Assembly (NCBI GenBank): GCA_030448125.1
Contig: JAUJNO010000011.1
Span: forward strand, 22,601 to 67,112
Reading direction: 5' to 3'
DNA: 44,512 bases
DNA from: Rubrobacteraceae bacterium
GTDB lineage: Bacteria > Actinomycetota > Rubrobacteria > Rubrobacterales > Rubrobacteraceae
Positions 27,150 to 36,239 of this stretch are shown here, one piece after another. The notes under the pieces are model-generated. The model was not told where the DNA came from. It searched no databases and saw only the letters and a list, made by a program, of their open reading frames with translations. The translations under genes and the position numbers were made by a program. Position 1 is the first letter of the stretch; the number at the start of each line of letters is the position of its first letter.

Positions 27150-27880
27150 AGAACGAAGCCTCGCCTCCTCCCGCACGATTGCTCATAGCCGACGACCACG
27201 CCCTGGTGAGGGAGGGGATGCGGGCCATGCTGGTGAGAGAGCCGGGCCTGGAGGTGGTCGGCGAGGCGGAGAACGGCCGGGAGGCCCTCGAACTGTGCCG
27301 CGAGCTGCGCCCGGATCTGGTACTCATGGACGTGCGAATGCCGGAGATGGATGGGATGGCGGCGACCCTGGCAATCAAAGAGGAGTATCCCTCCATCAGC
27401 GTCCTGATCGTGACCACCCACGAGAGCCCGGAGTACCTGATGGATGCCATCAGGGCAGGCGCCGCCGGCTACGTCCTGAAAGACTCCACCAAGCAACAGC
27501 TGCTCAGCGCCGTGCGGAGGGTGCTGGGCGGCGAGTCCCCGTTAAACCAGGAGCTTGCCATGCAGCTGCTCCAGGACCTGGCCGGAGAGACCGATGGGCA
27601 GACGGAGCCGATTCCTCCTCCCGAGGCTGCCAAAAAGAAGCGTCACGGGCCGCTACACGAGATGCCGATGGAACCGCTGACTCCTCGAGAGCTAGAGATA
27701 TCGCGGTTGCTCGCCCTGGGCAGGACGAATCGCCAGATCGCACAAGAGCTGGTGGTCAGCCTGTCCACGGTCAAAACCAACGTCCAGCGCATCATCACCA
27801 AGCTCGGGGTCTCCGACCGCACCCAGGCGGCCGTGCGCGCCGTCGAACTCGGCCTGCTCCCCGAACAAAAAGAGGAGTAG
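27146..27880 (+). CDS. NarL/LuxR-family response regulator
   Basis: A 244-residue two-domain regulator. The receiver domain (residues 10-127) has the acidic pair Asp16-Asp17, phosphoacceptor Asp62 in LVLMDVRMPEMDG, Thr90/Thr91 and Lys112. A Pro/Lys linker leads to a LuxR HTH domain, PLTPRELEISRLLALGRTNRQIAQELVVSLSTVKTNVQRIITKLGVSDRTQ in outline, with the recognition helix around STVKTNV. GTG 27146 overlaps the kinase stop, so translation is coupled and this is its cognate partner. No membrane or output genes follow closely. Targets unknown; the subtilase gene downstream is a candidate by position only. Confidence 0.93.
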   Translation: MKNEASPPPARLLIADDHALVREGMRAMLVREPGLEVVGEAENGREALELCRELRPDLVLMDVRMPEMDGMAATLAIKEEYPSISVLIVTTHESPEYLMDAIRAGAAGYVLKDSTKQQLLSAVRRVLGGESPLNQELAMQLLQDLAGETDGQTEPIPPPEAAKKKRHGPLHEMPMEPLTPRELEISRLLALGRTNRQIAQELVVSLSTVKTNVQRIITKLGVSDRTQAAVRAVELGLLPEQKEE

Positions 27881-28196
27881 CAAGAACTCCTCCCGCAAAA
27901 AGGCGTGGGCAGCACGCAATCAAATGTAACGCCGTAAGTAACAGCAAGTATGGCCACCTGACCGACAAGAAATGGCCACCTGACCGATGCGCCGGACCCC
28001 CGGCTGCCTACATAATTAGATGCTGCGGTATTACGGGGCGGGTTCTTTACCCGACGGGGCAGGGTCCTCGCCTCACTACTAAAGGCGAAGCAACAAAGAT
28101 CGACCGGATGAGAACCATAAGGGATCACGCAAACAGGGAGGTTGTGCAGTGAGGGAATCGTTTGGGGCGGGTACTGCGGCGGCGTGAGGGGCGCAC
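27881..28196. other. 316-bp gap with paired direct repeats
   Basis: Between the response regulator and the subtilase. It holds two copies of a 16-base repeat (listed separately) and no open frame worth calling. No clear promoter for the subtilase was found. Confidence 0.5.
27950..27987. repeat. 16-bp direct repeats (atggccacctgaccga), 22 bp apart
   Basis: Identical copies at 27950-27965 and 27972-27987. A centre-to-centre distance of 22 bases is two DNA turns, as in paired regulator sites; multiple short terminal repeats of an IS21-type end remnant are an alternative. No transposase gene is present. Confidence 0.6.
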
Positions 28197-29861
28197 GTGA
28201 GCCGGTGGTTCGTGGTCGCGCTCGTGCTGGCCCTGGGGCTGGTGTTGGGTGCCGGTCAGGGGCCGGTGAGCGCCCAAGCGGCGCCGGAAGACTCCGACCC
28301 TGGTAAGAGTAAGAGCAAGAGCGATGGTGATGGCGAGATCCTCGTCAAGTTCAAGCCTGGCACGTCTAAGGGGAAGAAGGACGAAACCCATAGTCGGAAG
28401 GGTGGCCAGGTGGTAGAGGAGATCCCCGCGATCGGCGTACAGGTGGTCAGCGTGGGCGGGGAGGCCGATGAGGACAGCGCGGACGATGACTACAAGGCTG
28501 ATAAGAACGTCGAGTATGCCGAGCCGAACGACTTCCACCGGGCTATTGCGTACGAAGACGGAGGGGTCGACACGCGATTCGGTGAGCAGTGGCAGTACAA
28601 CAACACCAAGCAGCTAGGTGGCACGGTGTACGGTGCCGACATTGACGCCATCGACGCCTGGAACGCGACCAACGGGGGGAGTAGTGCGGTTAAGATCGCT
28701 ATCCTCGACACCGGCATCAAAAAGATTCATCCAGACCTCGAGGGCAAGGTCGATACCGGGGATGAGATAAACTTCACGACCAGCAGCGTGGCCGACGACA
28801 ACCAAGGCCACGGTACGCACGTTGCCGGGAGCGCCGCCGCCGACACCGATAATGGTGTCGGCGTCGCGGGTGTCGGCGGGAACAGCAGGCTCGTCAACGT
28901 CAAAGTCCTCGACGACAGCGGTAGCGGGGCTTATTCGTGGATCACCAACGGCATCCTCTGGGCAGCCGGCTGCGAGACGTACGATTCCGTAGCCAAGCGT
29001 TGCACCGGGGGGAACGGCGGCACCGGGACCCCGCGAGCCAAGGTGATCAACATGAGCCTGGGCGGCACGGGCTCCTCGCTTGCTCAGGAGGACGCGGTCA
29101 ACAAGGCCTGGGCCAATGGTGTGGTCGTGGTCGCGGCTGCCGGCAACAGCAACTCGAGCGGCGCGCACTACCCCTCGGACTACGAGAAAGTGATCTCCGT
29201 CGCCGCTACCGACCAGAACGATGCCAAGGCAAGCTATTCTAACTACGGCTCCAAGGTCGACATCGCCGCGCCGGGCTCCAGCATCCTCTCGACCACGAGA
29301 GACGGCTCTTATGGGCTGAAGAGCGGCACCTCAATGGCGTCGCCGCACGTTGCAGGCCTGGCCGCTCTGGTCTGGAGCACTACTCCTGACGGTACTAGCG
29401 CCCAGGTGGTGCGCGACCGCATCGAGTCCAGCGCCACCGACAGGAGTGTTCTATCCGGTACCGGCCCTGAGTGGTCCCAGGCCCGTATCAACGCCTGCAA
29501 AGCCGTCGGCGGGACCACCTGCGACACCAAGCCGGACACCTTTGCGCCAACGGTCAACAGCACGAAACCCATCAAGGGTGCGACCGGAGTGACCACTAGA
29601 ACCACCGTCACGGCCACGTTCTCGGAGCTCGTAGATCCGGAGACGATAACGACCGGGACCTTCTATCTAATTAAGGACGGTACTGCAACGAGAATATCGG
29701 CGACGGTGACATATGACCCGGCGACTCAGACGGCTACGCTGAAACCATCGTCGAGGCTGGAGCGGGGCAAGAAGTACACGGCCACGGTAGACGGCGTCAA
29801 GGACAAGGCGCTGCCGACGGGCAACGCGATTGTTCCCTATAGCTGGTCTTTCATCACATAG
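28197..29861 (+). CDS. Secreted subtilisin-family serine protease (S8) with C-terminal Ig-like domain
   Basis: A 554-residue exported protease. Residues 1-27 are a signal peptide (GTG start 28197). A propeptide-like region follows (ILVKFKPGTSKGKKDE ... VVEEIPAIGVQVVSV). The catalytic triad is Asp171 (AILDTGI), His205 (GHGTHVAG) and Ser379 (SGTSMASPHVAG), with oxyanion Asn317 in AAAGNSNS. From about residue 448 there is an SbsA/Big_5-type Ig-like domain (APTVNSTKPIKGATGVTTRTTVTATFSE in outline). No sortase motif, so it is probably released. Cys pairs at 259/269 and in the C-terminal part may form disulphides. Single gene with a strong hairpin behind it. Confidence 0.94.
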   Translation: MSRWFVVALVLALGLVLGAGQGPVSAQAAPEDSDPGKSKSKSDGDGEILVKFKPGTSKGKKDETHSRKGGQVVEEIPAIGVQVVSVGGEADEDSADDDYKADKNVEYAEPNDFHRAIAYEDGGVDTRFGEQWQYNNTKQLGGTVYGADIDAIDAWNATNGGSSAVKIAILDTGIKKIHPDLEGKVDTGDEINFTTSSVADDNQGHGTHVAGSAAADTDNGVGVAGVGGNSRLVNVKVLDDSGSGAYSWITNGILWAAGCETYDSVAKRCTGGNGGTGTPRAKVINMSLGGTGSSLAQEDAVNKAWANGVVVVAAAGNSNSSGAHYPSDYEKVISVAATDQNDAKASYSNYGSKVDIAAPGSSILSTTRDGSYGLKSGTSMASPHVAGLAALVWSTTPDGTSAQVVRDRIESSATDRSVLSGTGPEWSQARINACKAVGGTTCDTKPDTFAPTVNSTKPIKGATGVTTRTTVTATFSELVDPETITTGTFYLIKDGTATRISATVTYDPATQTATLKPSSRLERGKKYTATVDGVKDKALPTGNAIVPYSWSFIT

Positions 29862-29884
29862 CTGACAGCGAAGTAGACCAGCTA

Positions 29885-29922
29885 TGAGAAGAGCCGGGGT
29901 ATAAGAGCCCCGGCTCTTCTCA
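29885..29922 (+). terminator. Terminator hairpin after the subtilase gene
   Basis: A perfect 15-bp stem tgagaagagccgggg (29885-29899)/ccccggctcttctca (29908-29922) with an 8-base loop, 23 bases past the stop. There is no T run. Confidence 0.7.
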
Positions 29923-30048
29923 TGTCCTCAGGTGTTTGGTTTCCGAGAAACGGACAGCGCGCCGTCTATGCTGGCGTAACCACCCCCGATTTTTACCGGC
30001 TGCGCGAGAAAACCGAGAGGTTTACTTCAAGATTTAACTTTACGAGTA

Positions 30049-30077
30049 TTGTCAGATATGGGGTTCTCCGCTAGAGT
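30049..30077 (+). promoter_or_regulatory. Promoter of the + strand membrane/spermidine-synthase fusion gene
   Basis: TTGTCA (30049-30054), a 17-base spacer, then TAGAGT (30072-30077). The inverted paralogue has the same arrangement (TTGCCA, 17 bases, TACAGT), and both share the AT-rich element atttaacYttac just upstream (30032-30043 here). Conservation between copies supports the call. Confidence 0.7.
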
Positions 30078-30134
30078 TGCGCGCTAGGGTTCGCAACCAG
30101 AGGCCGGAATCAGGAAGGAAGGCGCCTAGACCAC

Positions 30135-32614
30135 ATGTCAGCGGAACTATCAGCTCAGGGGAACGAGGAGATCGGGAAGAAGGGAGCCCCCCGCAAGGGT
30201 ACTCCGGGCGGAGCTTCCATGATGATCCTCTTCTCGGCCACCATCTTCGTGAGCGCCGCCCTATTGTTCCTGATCGAGCCGATGTTCGCCAAGTTCGTGC
30301 TGCCTTCGTTCGGCGGCACGCCGGCGGTGTGGACCGGCTCGATGATGTTCTTCCAGGCGGCCCTCTTGACCAGCTACCTCTACGTACACGCCACCACCAC
30401 CTGGCTGGGGGCGAGGAAGCAGGCTGTGCTGCACCTCGTCCTCGTCCTCTTGCCGCTCCTGGTTTTGCCGGTCGCCGTGCCTGCGGACGAGTGGGCACCC
30501 TCTTCGGAGGGGAACCCCATCTTCTTGCTTTTGGGGCTCCTGGCGGTGGCTATAGGACTGCCGTTCTTCGCGATCTCGGCGACGAACCCCCTGATCCAGA
30601 GGTGGCTGGCCGATACCGACCATCCAGCTGCCAGAGACCCCTACTTTCTGTACCGGGCGAGCAACTTAGGCAGCGTGATAGGGCTTTTGGGGTACCCGTT
30701 GGTGGTGGAGCGGGAGCTGACGTTGGCGAACCAGGGGCTGTGGTGGTCGGTGGGGTACGGGCTGTTGATCGTGCTGGTGTTCGCCTCGGCGGTGATGCTG
30801 TGGCGCTCGACACCGGCTACCGCCGTCGCGGAGCGGGAAGAAGAGGCGGAGCCGCTGGCGGGGGACCCGATAAGCGGTGGAGGCTCTTCGCAGACGGCGG
30901 ACCCCGCGCTGGAGGGCTTCTCTCGGGAGGAGGCCGGGAGGCTGACGCTCGTACGCCGTCTACGGTGGATAGGGCTGACGTTCGTGCCTTCGAGCCTGAT
31001 GCTCGGCGTGACGGCTTTCATAACTACGGACATAACGCCGATACCGCTGCTGTGGGTGATACCGCTGTCGTTGTACCTGTTCTCGTTTGTGGTGGTGTTC
31101 TCGCCGAGCCAGAGGATGCCGGATCTCATCCACAAGGCGATGGTCGGCTTCATGCCATTGATGATGGCGCTGCTGGTGATCACCGTGCTTATCGAGTTGC
31201 GGAACCCCTACTGGCTACTCATAGGGCTGCACCTTTTGGGCTTCTTCGTGGTGGCGATGGTGTTGCACGGGGAGGTAGCGCGGGACCGTCCGGCGGCGCG
31301 GCACCTGACGGAGTTCTACCTGTGGGTGGCGGTAGGAGGCGTCTCGGGGGGGTGTTCAACGCGCTGGTGGCACCGGTGGCGTTCGACACGGTGGTGGAGT
31401 ACCCGCTGGCGATAATCCTGGCCTGCCTGTTCTTGCCCGGGTTGGTTATCTCGCGCCTGTTCCAGAGCGAGAGTGGTAGTAGCGACGAAGGGCGAGGCGA
31501 AAGGCGAGGCCAGGGCGAGGAAGATTCTCCCGGCGATGAAGGGGAGCGAGAGACGATCACCAGCAGTGGTGATACGGGCCGGTCGCTGGGGTCGCGCCGT
31601 CTGGACCTGGCGCTGGACCTGGCGCTGCCCCTGGCCCTCGGGCTGGCGCTTTGGGGGTCTCCACGGCCATCGACGAGTACCTTCCCGCGGAATACATCAG
31701 CGTCGCCTGGCAGGCGATGCTCGGTCTGGCCATCGGACTGTGCCTGTGGTTCGCGTACTCGGCAACCCGGCCGATCCGCTTCGGGCTGGGTATCGCGGCG
31801 ATCATAGTGGTCGGCACCATAACGTCCGGCGGGGGGCGCTCTACGAGGAGCGCAGCTTCTTCGGGGTTTACAGGGTCACCGGAGACGATCAGGTCCACAC
31901 GCTCGTCTTTGGCGACACCAACCACGGCGCGCAGGTCCTCGGGGTCCAGCCCCCGAGCCGACCACTTACTACCATCCCACGGGGCCGGTGGGACAGGTCT
32001 TCGACGCCTTACCCGAGGCGACGTCGCGGCCCGCCGTGGTCGGTCTGGGCACGGGCACGATGGCCTGCTATAACAAGCCCGGCCAGCAGTTGACCTTCTA
32101 CGAGATCGACCCACTCGTGGAAAGCATCGCGCGCGACGATAACCTCTTCACCTACCTGCGCGACTGTCCCGGCGAGGAGAACGTGGTCCTGGGAGACGCC
32201 CGCCTCTCGCTGGCGGACGCCCCCGACGGGGAGTACGGAATCATCGTGGCGGACGCTTTCAGCTCGGACGCCATCCCCGTCCACCTCATGACGCGGGAGG
32301 CCATAGACCTCTACTTCGATAAGCTCCAGAGCGACGGGGTTCTGCTCATGCACATCTCCAACCGTCACCTCGAGCTCGAACCCGTGCTCGGGAACGTGGC
32401 GCAGGACGCCGGGCTCGCCTGCCGCGCCCAATACGACCAGGAGAACGAAAGCACGCCGGGCAAGTTCGTCTCCCACTGGGTGATGATGTCCCGCGAGGAC
32501 GGGGATATGGGCAGCATGACCGACGACGCGCGGTGGTCCTCTTGCGCCACCGAACCCGACTCCGCAGTTTGGACCGATGACTTCTCGAACCTCCTCAGTA
32601 CCTTCGTCTGGTAG
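30135..32614 (+). pseudogene. Multi-pass membrane / spermidine-synthase-like fusion protein, copy 1, four one-base frameshifts
   Basis: ATG 30135. The N-terminal half has about ten membrane helices (MMILFSATIFVSAALLFLIEP, LLLGLLAVAIGLPFFAI, ...). The C-terminal half is a Rossmann spermidine-synthase-like domain: VVGLGTGTMACY, FYEIDPLVESIA, GDARLSLADA and the acidic ADAFSSDAIPVH. The conserved chain is continuous only after adding one base at each of four runs: G 31346-31352, G 31653-31657, G 31831-31836 and C 31950-31954. All four need the same correction, so assembly error is likely; decay of one duplicate is the alternative. The reconstructed length is about 827 residues. Fusion proteins of this class are common but their substrate is unproven. 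Residues 20-260 are almost identical to copy 2 (37719-40219, minus strand). Confidence 0.8.
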
Positions 32615-33083
32615 CGACCCGAGCTCTCGGAGGAGAGCAAAGTTCTCCCCCTCTTCGAGAACGGGCCGGAGTCCTTTAGCTGGGCTGCCGAACACAGCGT
32701 GGGGACGGTCGCCGCTCCGGCTCGTGCCAGGCTACCGGATGCTGGACCAGGGCGCGGTCGAACCGCTCCGGTAGCTCTCTCGGTTCTTTTACAGTATCTC
32801 GTGAGACCACACGGCCCGAACCTCTGGCTCAGAAAGGGTCTCGAGAGGGCCTCTCTACACCTTCCCGGACATATCGGATCGTTGTAGCTCTCCACCGGCA
32901 GGAATTCGTCTCTCCACTCTCGACGATCTTCGCGGATTACAGATCCGCCGATAGTAGAAGAGAGGCGCGAGGAGGAAGCTCGCGCAGGTATCGACCGGCT
33001 GCTCGACGGCATTCAGAAGAGGCTCTGGCGCTTCCCGGGTAACCGGCTATCTCTCGGGTCATGGTCCGGGCGCTCTCGGCCTG
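32615..33083. other. 469-bp gap without a convincing gene
   Basis: Between copy 1 of the fusion gene and the TatA-like cluster. Open frames here lack starts, ribosome-binding sites and motifs. A + strand stretch near 32957-33047 would encode a helical peptide (IVEERREEEARAGIDRLLDG) but has no start and runs into improbable sequence. I see no RNA gene. Confidence 0.4.
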
Positions 33084-33266
33084 TCAATGACGTTCCTGGA
33101 TCAGGGCGCCGAGCACGTCCAGGGCGAATCGAGTGTTCCATTCCCGCAGCGCGACCGTGCTGTCCAAGAACACCTTATATGAATTGTTGGTCGTCAGCGC
33201 CGACCGTCCCGCCGCCTCGTCTACCCCTGCCGCCATCATTGCCGTTGCCTCTTCATTAGATCTCAC
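33084..33266 (-). CDS. Short helical ORF, probably the continuation of the TatA-like gene past an in-frame TAG
   Basis: A 60-residue frame starting at GTG 33266, in the same frame as the TatA-like gene at 33270-33518 and separated from it only by that gene's TAG and one codon. The sequence (MRSNEEATAMMAAGVDEAAG ... YKVFLDSTVALREWNTRFALDVLGALI) reads as an amphipathic helical domain. It has no ribosome-binding site of its own. It may be the end of a longer protein broken by a nonsense change or miscalled base. Function unknown. Confidence 0.35.
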   Translation of the reverse strand: MRSNEEATAMMAAGVDEAAGRSALTTNNSYKVFLDSTVALREWNTRFALDVLGALIQERH

Positions 33267-33269
33267 GGC

Positions 33270-33518
33270 CTATATGGCGGCGTAACTCTCGACCAGGCTA
33301 ACTCTATTCCACGTCAACGCGGTTGCCGCGTTGAGGCTCGCTGCTACCGCTATTCTCGGTAGAGGTGAGTCCTCGGATTTAAACTCGTCGGTGTAGCGGC
33401 GGGCCTGGTTCACGAACTTACCGAAATCACGAGCCATCCCGGGGAGCTTGCCAGGACCGAAGATCACCAGAAAGAGGAGCCCGATGATTATCATCTCTTG
33501 CGCTCCGATGCCGAACAT
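33270..33518 (-). CDS. tatA: TatA/TatB-like twin-arginine translocase subunit
   Basis: An 82-residue protein from ATG 33518. The N-terminus MFGIGAQEMIIIGLLFLVIFGPGKLPGMARDFGKFV has the TatA/TatB layout: short periplasmic end, one membrane helix, FGPGKLP hinge and amphipathic helix. After KSEDS the chain changes to IAVAASLNAATALTWNRVSLVESYAAI, not a normal Tat tail, and ends at TAG 33270-33272 while the frame continues open downstream. TatA forms the pore-like complex for folded RR-signal proteins; phoX upstream encodes such a protein. No tatC is in the window. Either a TatA domain fused to a helical domain with a nonsense codon, or a truncated TatA. Confidence 0.7.
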   Translation of the reverse strand: MFGIGAQEMIIIGLLFLVIFGPGKLPGMARDFGKFVNQARRYTDEFKSEDSPLPRIAVAASLNAATALTWNRVSLVESYAAI

Positions 33519-33745
33519 AAGTTAGACGCACCCTTTTTGAGTAGCAGCCTACGCCAGCCCTCGGCTTCCCACATCGATGTCACTCCGGGCTATAACCGGT
33601 TCCACTACTCTTAACACGCGCAAAGCCGTCAACTACTCTTAGTGCTTCCGCCCGGCCTGCTCGGCGCGGGCGCTTTCATTCTGCGCGCGGGTCCCGTTGT
33701 CGGTCGCCTCGCTCCGGGGCAACTCCTTATCCTCTTTGCGATCCC

Positions 33746-33889
33746 TCATCTCACGTCGGCCTCGCCCGAGGTGCCCCGGCGGAACTCCCGGACGCCTGAT
33801 CCGAGGCCCTTCGCGAGTTCGGGGATACGCTTCGCTCCGAAGAGCAAGAGGATGATGGTGAGCAGTATAATCAGCTCGGTCGGCCCCAC
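33746..33889 (-). CDS. tatA: TatA-type twin-arginine translocase subunit, short or frameshifted
   Basis: The frame from GTG 33889 encodes 47 residues, MGPTELIILLTIILLLFGAK in outline, then RIPELAKGLGSGVREFRRGTSGEADVR: membrane helix, LFGAKRIPELA hinge and GxGVREFRRG amphipathic helix, diagnostic of TatA. It stops at TGA 33746-33748. A charged tail typical of TatA (DRKEDKELPRSEATDNG ...) is encoded just downstream in another frame, ending at 33639, so one base is probably missing near 33750 and the native protein would be about 80 residues. GGGGATGAG lies upstream of the GTG. It lies between phoX and the other TatA-like gene on the same strand. Confidence 0.72.
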   Translation of the reverse strand: MGPTELIILLTIILLLFGAKRIPELAKGLGSGVREFRRGTSGEADVR

Positions 33890-34072
33890 CGAGCCGAGTT
33901 CTCATCCCCGGGGGTATTACAGCAAGCGTCATGCGGTCCTCCTAACGTGTAGCAAATCCATGATGGCCCAGGTAGTGCCTTACGGAGTAATGATCAACTC
34001 CGTCGGCCCTTCCGACCGAGCCAATCGATGGCTGTCGCCCTGTGGAATCGGACGGCGTTTCCGGCGTACGAA

Positions 34073-34101
34073 GAGGGGGCCCACCGGAGCGGGTCCCCCT
34101 C
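34073..34101 (-). terminator. Terminator-like hairpin after phoX
   Basis: On the minus strand gaggggg-a-ccc pairs with ggg-ccccctc around loop gctccggt (10 pairs, one bulged A), 22 bases past the reconstructed phoX stop. No T run. Confidence 0.5.
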
Positions 34102-34122
34102 GATGACGTACTAAGACGGCTT

Positions 34123-35795
34123 CTAAGAGCGCGATCCGTTGCCAGTGTCGCCGGAGCCTGGCCATTGCCAAAGTTCTTGTTGTTGGCGCCTGCGCGCTTC
34201 TCGAACGGCCCGTAGATCGCGTAGGTGATCGCGCGGTTCTCCGGCGCCCCCTCAGGCGGCTCGTTCTCGCCGAGGCGGTCGCCCTGCTGGTTCACGTAGA
34301 GCGTCTGGCCGTCGGGATCGAAGCACGCCCCGCAGAACTCCGAGTCGTTGGTGATCGTCTGGGCGAAGTTGTAGATCTCGCCGTCCTGGGTCACGCCGCG
34401 GATGAACTGCTCGCCCGGGCTGTCCTCGCAGAGGAAGATGTCCTGAGTCTGGGGGACGATCGTGATGTTGTCCGGGTTCTGGAGCTCGGCGGCGTCGCGC
34501 GAGATGTAGATGAGCGTCAGCGTCTCCCGGCCGGGGTCGTACTCCCAGACCTGGCCGAGGCCACGCGGATCCCCGCCCGCGATCGGGGGACCCCCCTCGG
34601 TGCAGTCGAAGTAGATCTTGAAGCCCCCTCCCTGCGAGGAGGCCCAGATCCCCTCCTGGCGGTCGAAGAACGCTGCGCCGTTGTCGATGGCCTGGATACG
34701 CGTCGGGGTAAACCCGGGCGCGCGATCACGACGGTTGTCCGTGTCATCTTCGTGGTCCGCCTCCGGCACCGGCACCCACTCGACCGGGAACGTCGCCCCC
34801 GGCGTCACCACGTTGTCCATGTTCATCCGCGGGGAGCCCTTGACAGCCAGGGCCTCGAGCGGACCGGTGGTCTCCGCCAGGTTGCCGGACTGGCCGACCC
34901 GCTGGTCCGGGGTGTAGCGATAGAGAACCGAGCCGATCTGGCCCACCACGGGGTCGGTCTGGATGCGCCGGTCCTCGGTCTGGTAGAGGATCCCCGCCCG
35001 GAAGGTCGTCGCCTCGTGGACGAACCGCCCTGCCGCCAGGATCGGCACCGCGACCACGGGACCGTCCGACATCGCGTCGATTTCGTAGTTGTAGCCGTGC
35101 TTCTTGGGGGCGAACGTGCTGCTCGTCGTGCCGCGCGGCCCCTTGACGACCTCCTCGCAAGTGATCCACTTCTTGAACGGAAGCTCGCCACCCGCGCAGT
35201 TGGTGGAGGTGCCGCCGAGGATGTTGAACTTGTCGACTACCTCGTACTCGAACAGCTGCTGACCGGTGGCGGGATCGGTCTCCCCAGTATTGCGCCGCTC
35301 GACGACGAGCTTGGTGTTGCCGCCGATGGTCGCCTCATCGTACGCAAACGCGGGCGGGACTACCACGGGGATCTCGCCCGGGCGCTCGCGGTTTTCGTGG
35401 TTGCGGATGAGGATCGTGCGGTCGCCGCGGCCCTGGACCCCGTTGCCGACGTCGGGGAACGCACCCATGGCGTCGAAGATGCCCGGCGTTATCTCACTGC
35501 CCGGCGCTCCATTGCTACGCTGCGGTAGGCCCTGGCGGTCGATGATCTGGTAGTTGAATTCGGCCGGGAGCGCGAGGAAGTTGGTCGGGTCGGCGCTGGG
35601 GCCGGTCGGCGGCTTGGCTACGAGCGGCCCGTAGCCCTCAGCTGCCGGGGGAGGCGCGCCTTTCGCCGTGTTTGCTCCGAGAACGGCAAGCGGCGATCCA
35701 CTGAGCAACAATGCCGCAGCGCTCGCTCCTCCCAGGCCCAGGAAAGCCCGGCGGCTTATCGGGCCTGGTTTACCCTCAATACCCTCTATGCTCAA
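34123..35795 (-). CDS. phoX: Tat-exported PhoX-type alkaline phosphatase (DUF839), C-terminal one-base frameshift
   Basis: The start is TTG 35795, with AAGGAGG 7 bases upstream; the upstream ATG 35834 lacks this. The N-terminus has a Tat signal (PISRRAFLGLGGASAAALLL). The DUF839/PhoX beta-propeller follows: RTILIRNHEN, GGTSTNCAGGELPFKKWITCEE, KKHGYNYEID, GRFVHEAT, DNITIVPQTQDIFLCEDS and CGACFDPDGQTLYVN. PhoX enzymes are periplasmic or extracellular Ca/Fe phosphomonoesterases used under phosphate limitation. The raw frame runs on to 33942 through a terminator hairpin. Adding one base near the GGCC at 34159-34164 gives GNGPGSGDTGNGSRS and TAG at 34123-34125, which I prefer. TatA genes follow on the same strand. 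Confidence 0.88.
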
Positions 35796-35848
35796 GAAAT
35801 TTCCTCCTTCTAGCTTTCTTCCGGCTTTGCGCAAAAAGAGGCCACTAT

Positions 35849-35896
35849 GCGCGAGATGTCGTGCTGTCTTAATCTCAAAGCCACAGCATCTCGCGC
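35849..35896 (-). promoter_or_regulatory. Long hairpin in the phoX leader
   Basis: A perfect inverted repeat gcgcgagatg (35849-35858)/catctcgcgc (35887-35896) with an inner ctgt/acag pair, about 55 bases before the TTG start. It may be an attenuator or leader structure, or an operator. Confidence 0.5.
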
Positions 35897-35975
35897 CAGG
35901 TCCAACTCTTGCGAAAGCTCTTACTTCCTTAAGGAGGAAGGTTAGCAGCGGACCCGGAGGGTATTGTTTCCAGCC

Positions 35976-36004
35976 GGTAAACTCTTCTTTAAAACCAGGT
36001 TAAC
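35976..36004 (-). promoter_or_regulatory. Candidate PHO box upstream of phoX
   Basis: On the minus strand GTTAACC (36004-35998) and GTTTACC (35982-35976) lie 22 bases apart, twice the 11-base period of actinobacterial PhoP sites (GTTCACC-like units). The unit in between is degenerate. Inference supported mainly by the downstream phosphatase. Confidence 0.3.
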
Positions 36005-36239
36005 CTCCCGCGCCGGTTAGGTGGCGATCCAGGAAGGCGGTCGACCTTCGGCTTCAGCCCGTTCGTGTGCTGCAAGGTTCTCCGACTGTGGCGGGGTTAC
36101 GCCGTCAATCAACGAGCCCCTCCGATGCAACACTCGCCAATCCAGCGGGGACGGGCCGTTTGCCTGGTCCCAGGACCGGGTACCCGTTCTAGAGGAGAGG
36201 AAGAGTCTCTGATCGTTTAGAGGAGTAGGAGGAAGAGTT

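Larger units (their letters stand above)
35796..36239. other. 444-bp divergent regulatory region between phoX and the helical-domain gene
   Basis: It holds the phoX ribosome-binding site, a 10-bp inverted repeat and a candidate PHO box (listed separately), and AGGAGG for the gene at 36240. Short open frames here are not convincing. Confidence 0.5.

Noticed and set aside
33942..34122. C-terminal tail of the raw phoX frame
   Set aside because: It runs through a terminator-like hairpin and reads as random sequence; a one-base correction gives a natural Gly/Ser ending at 34123.
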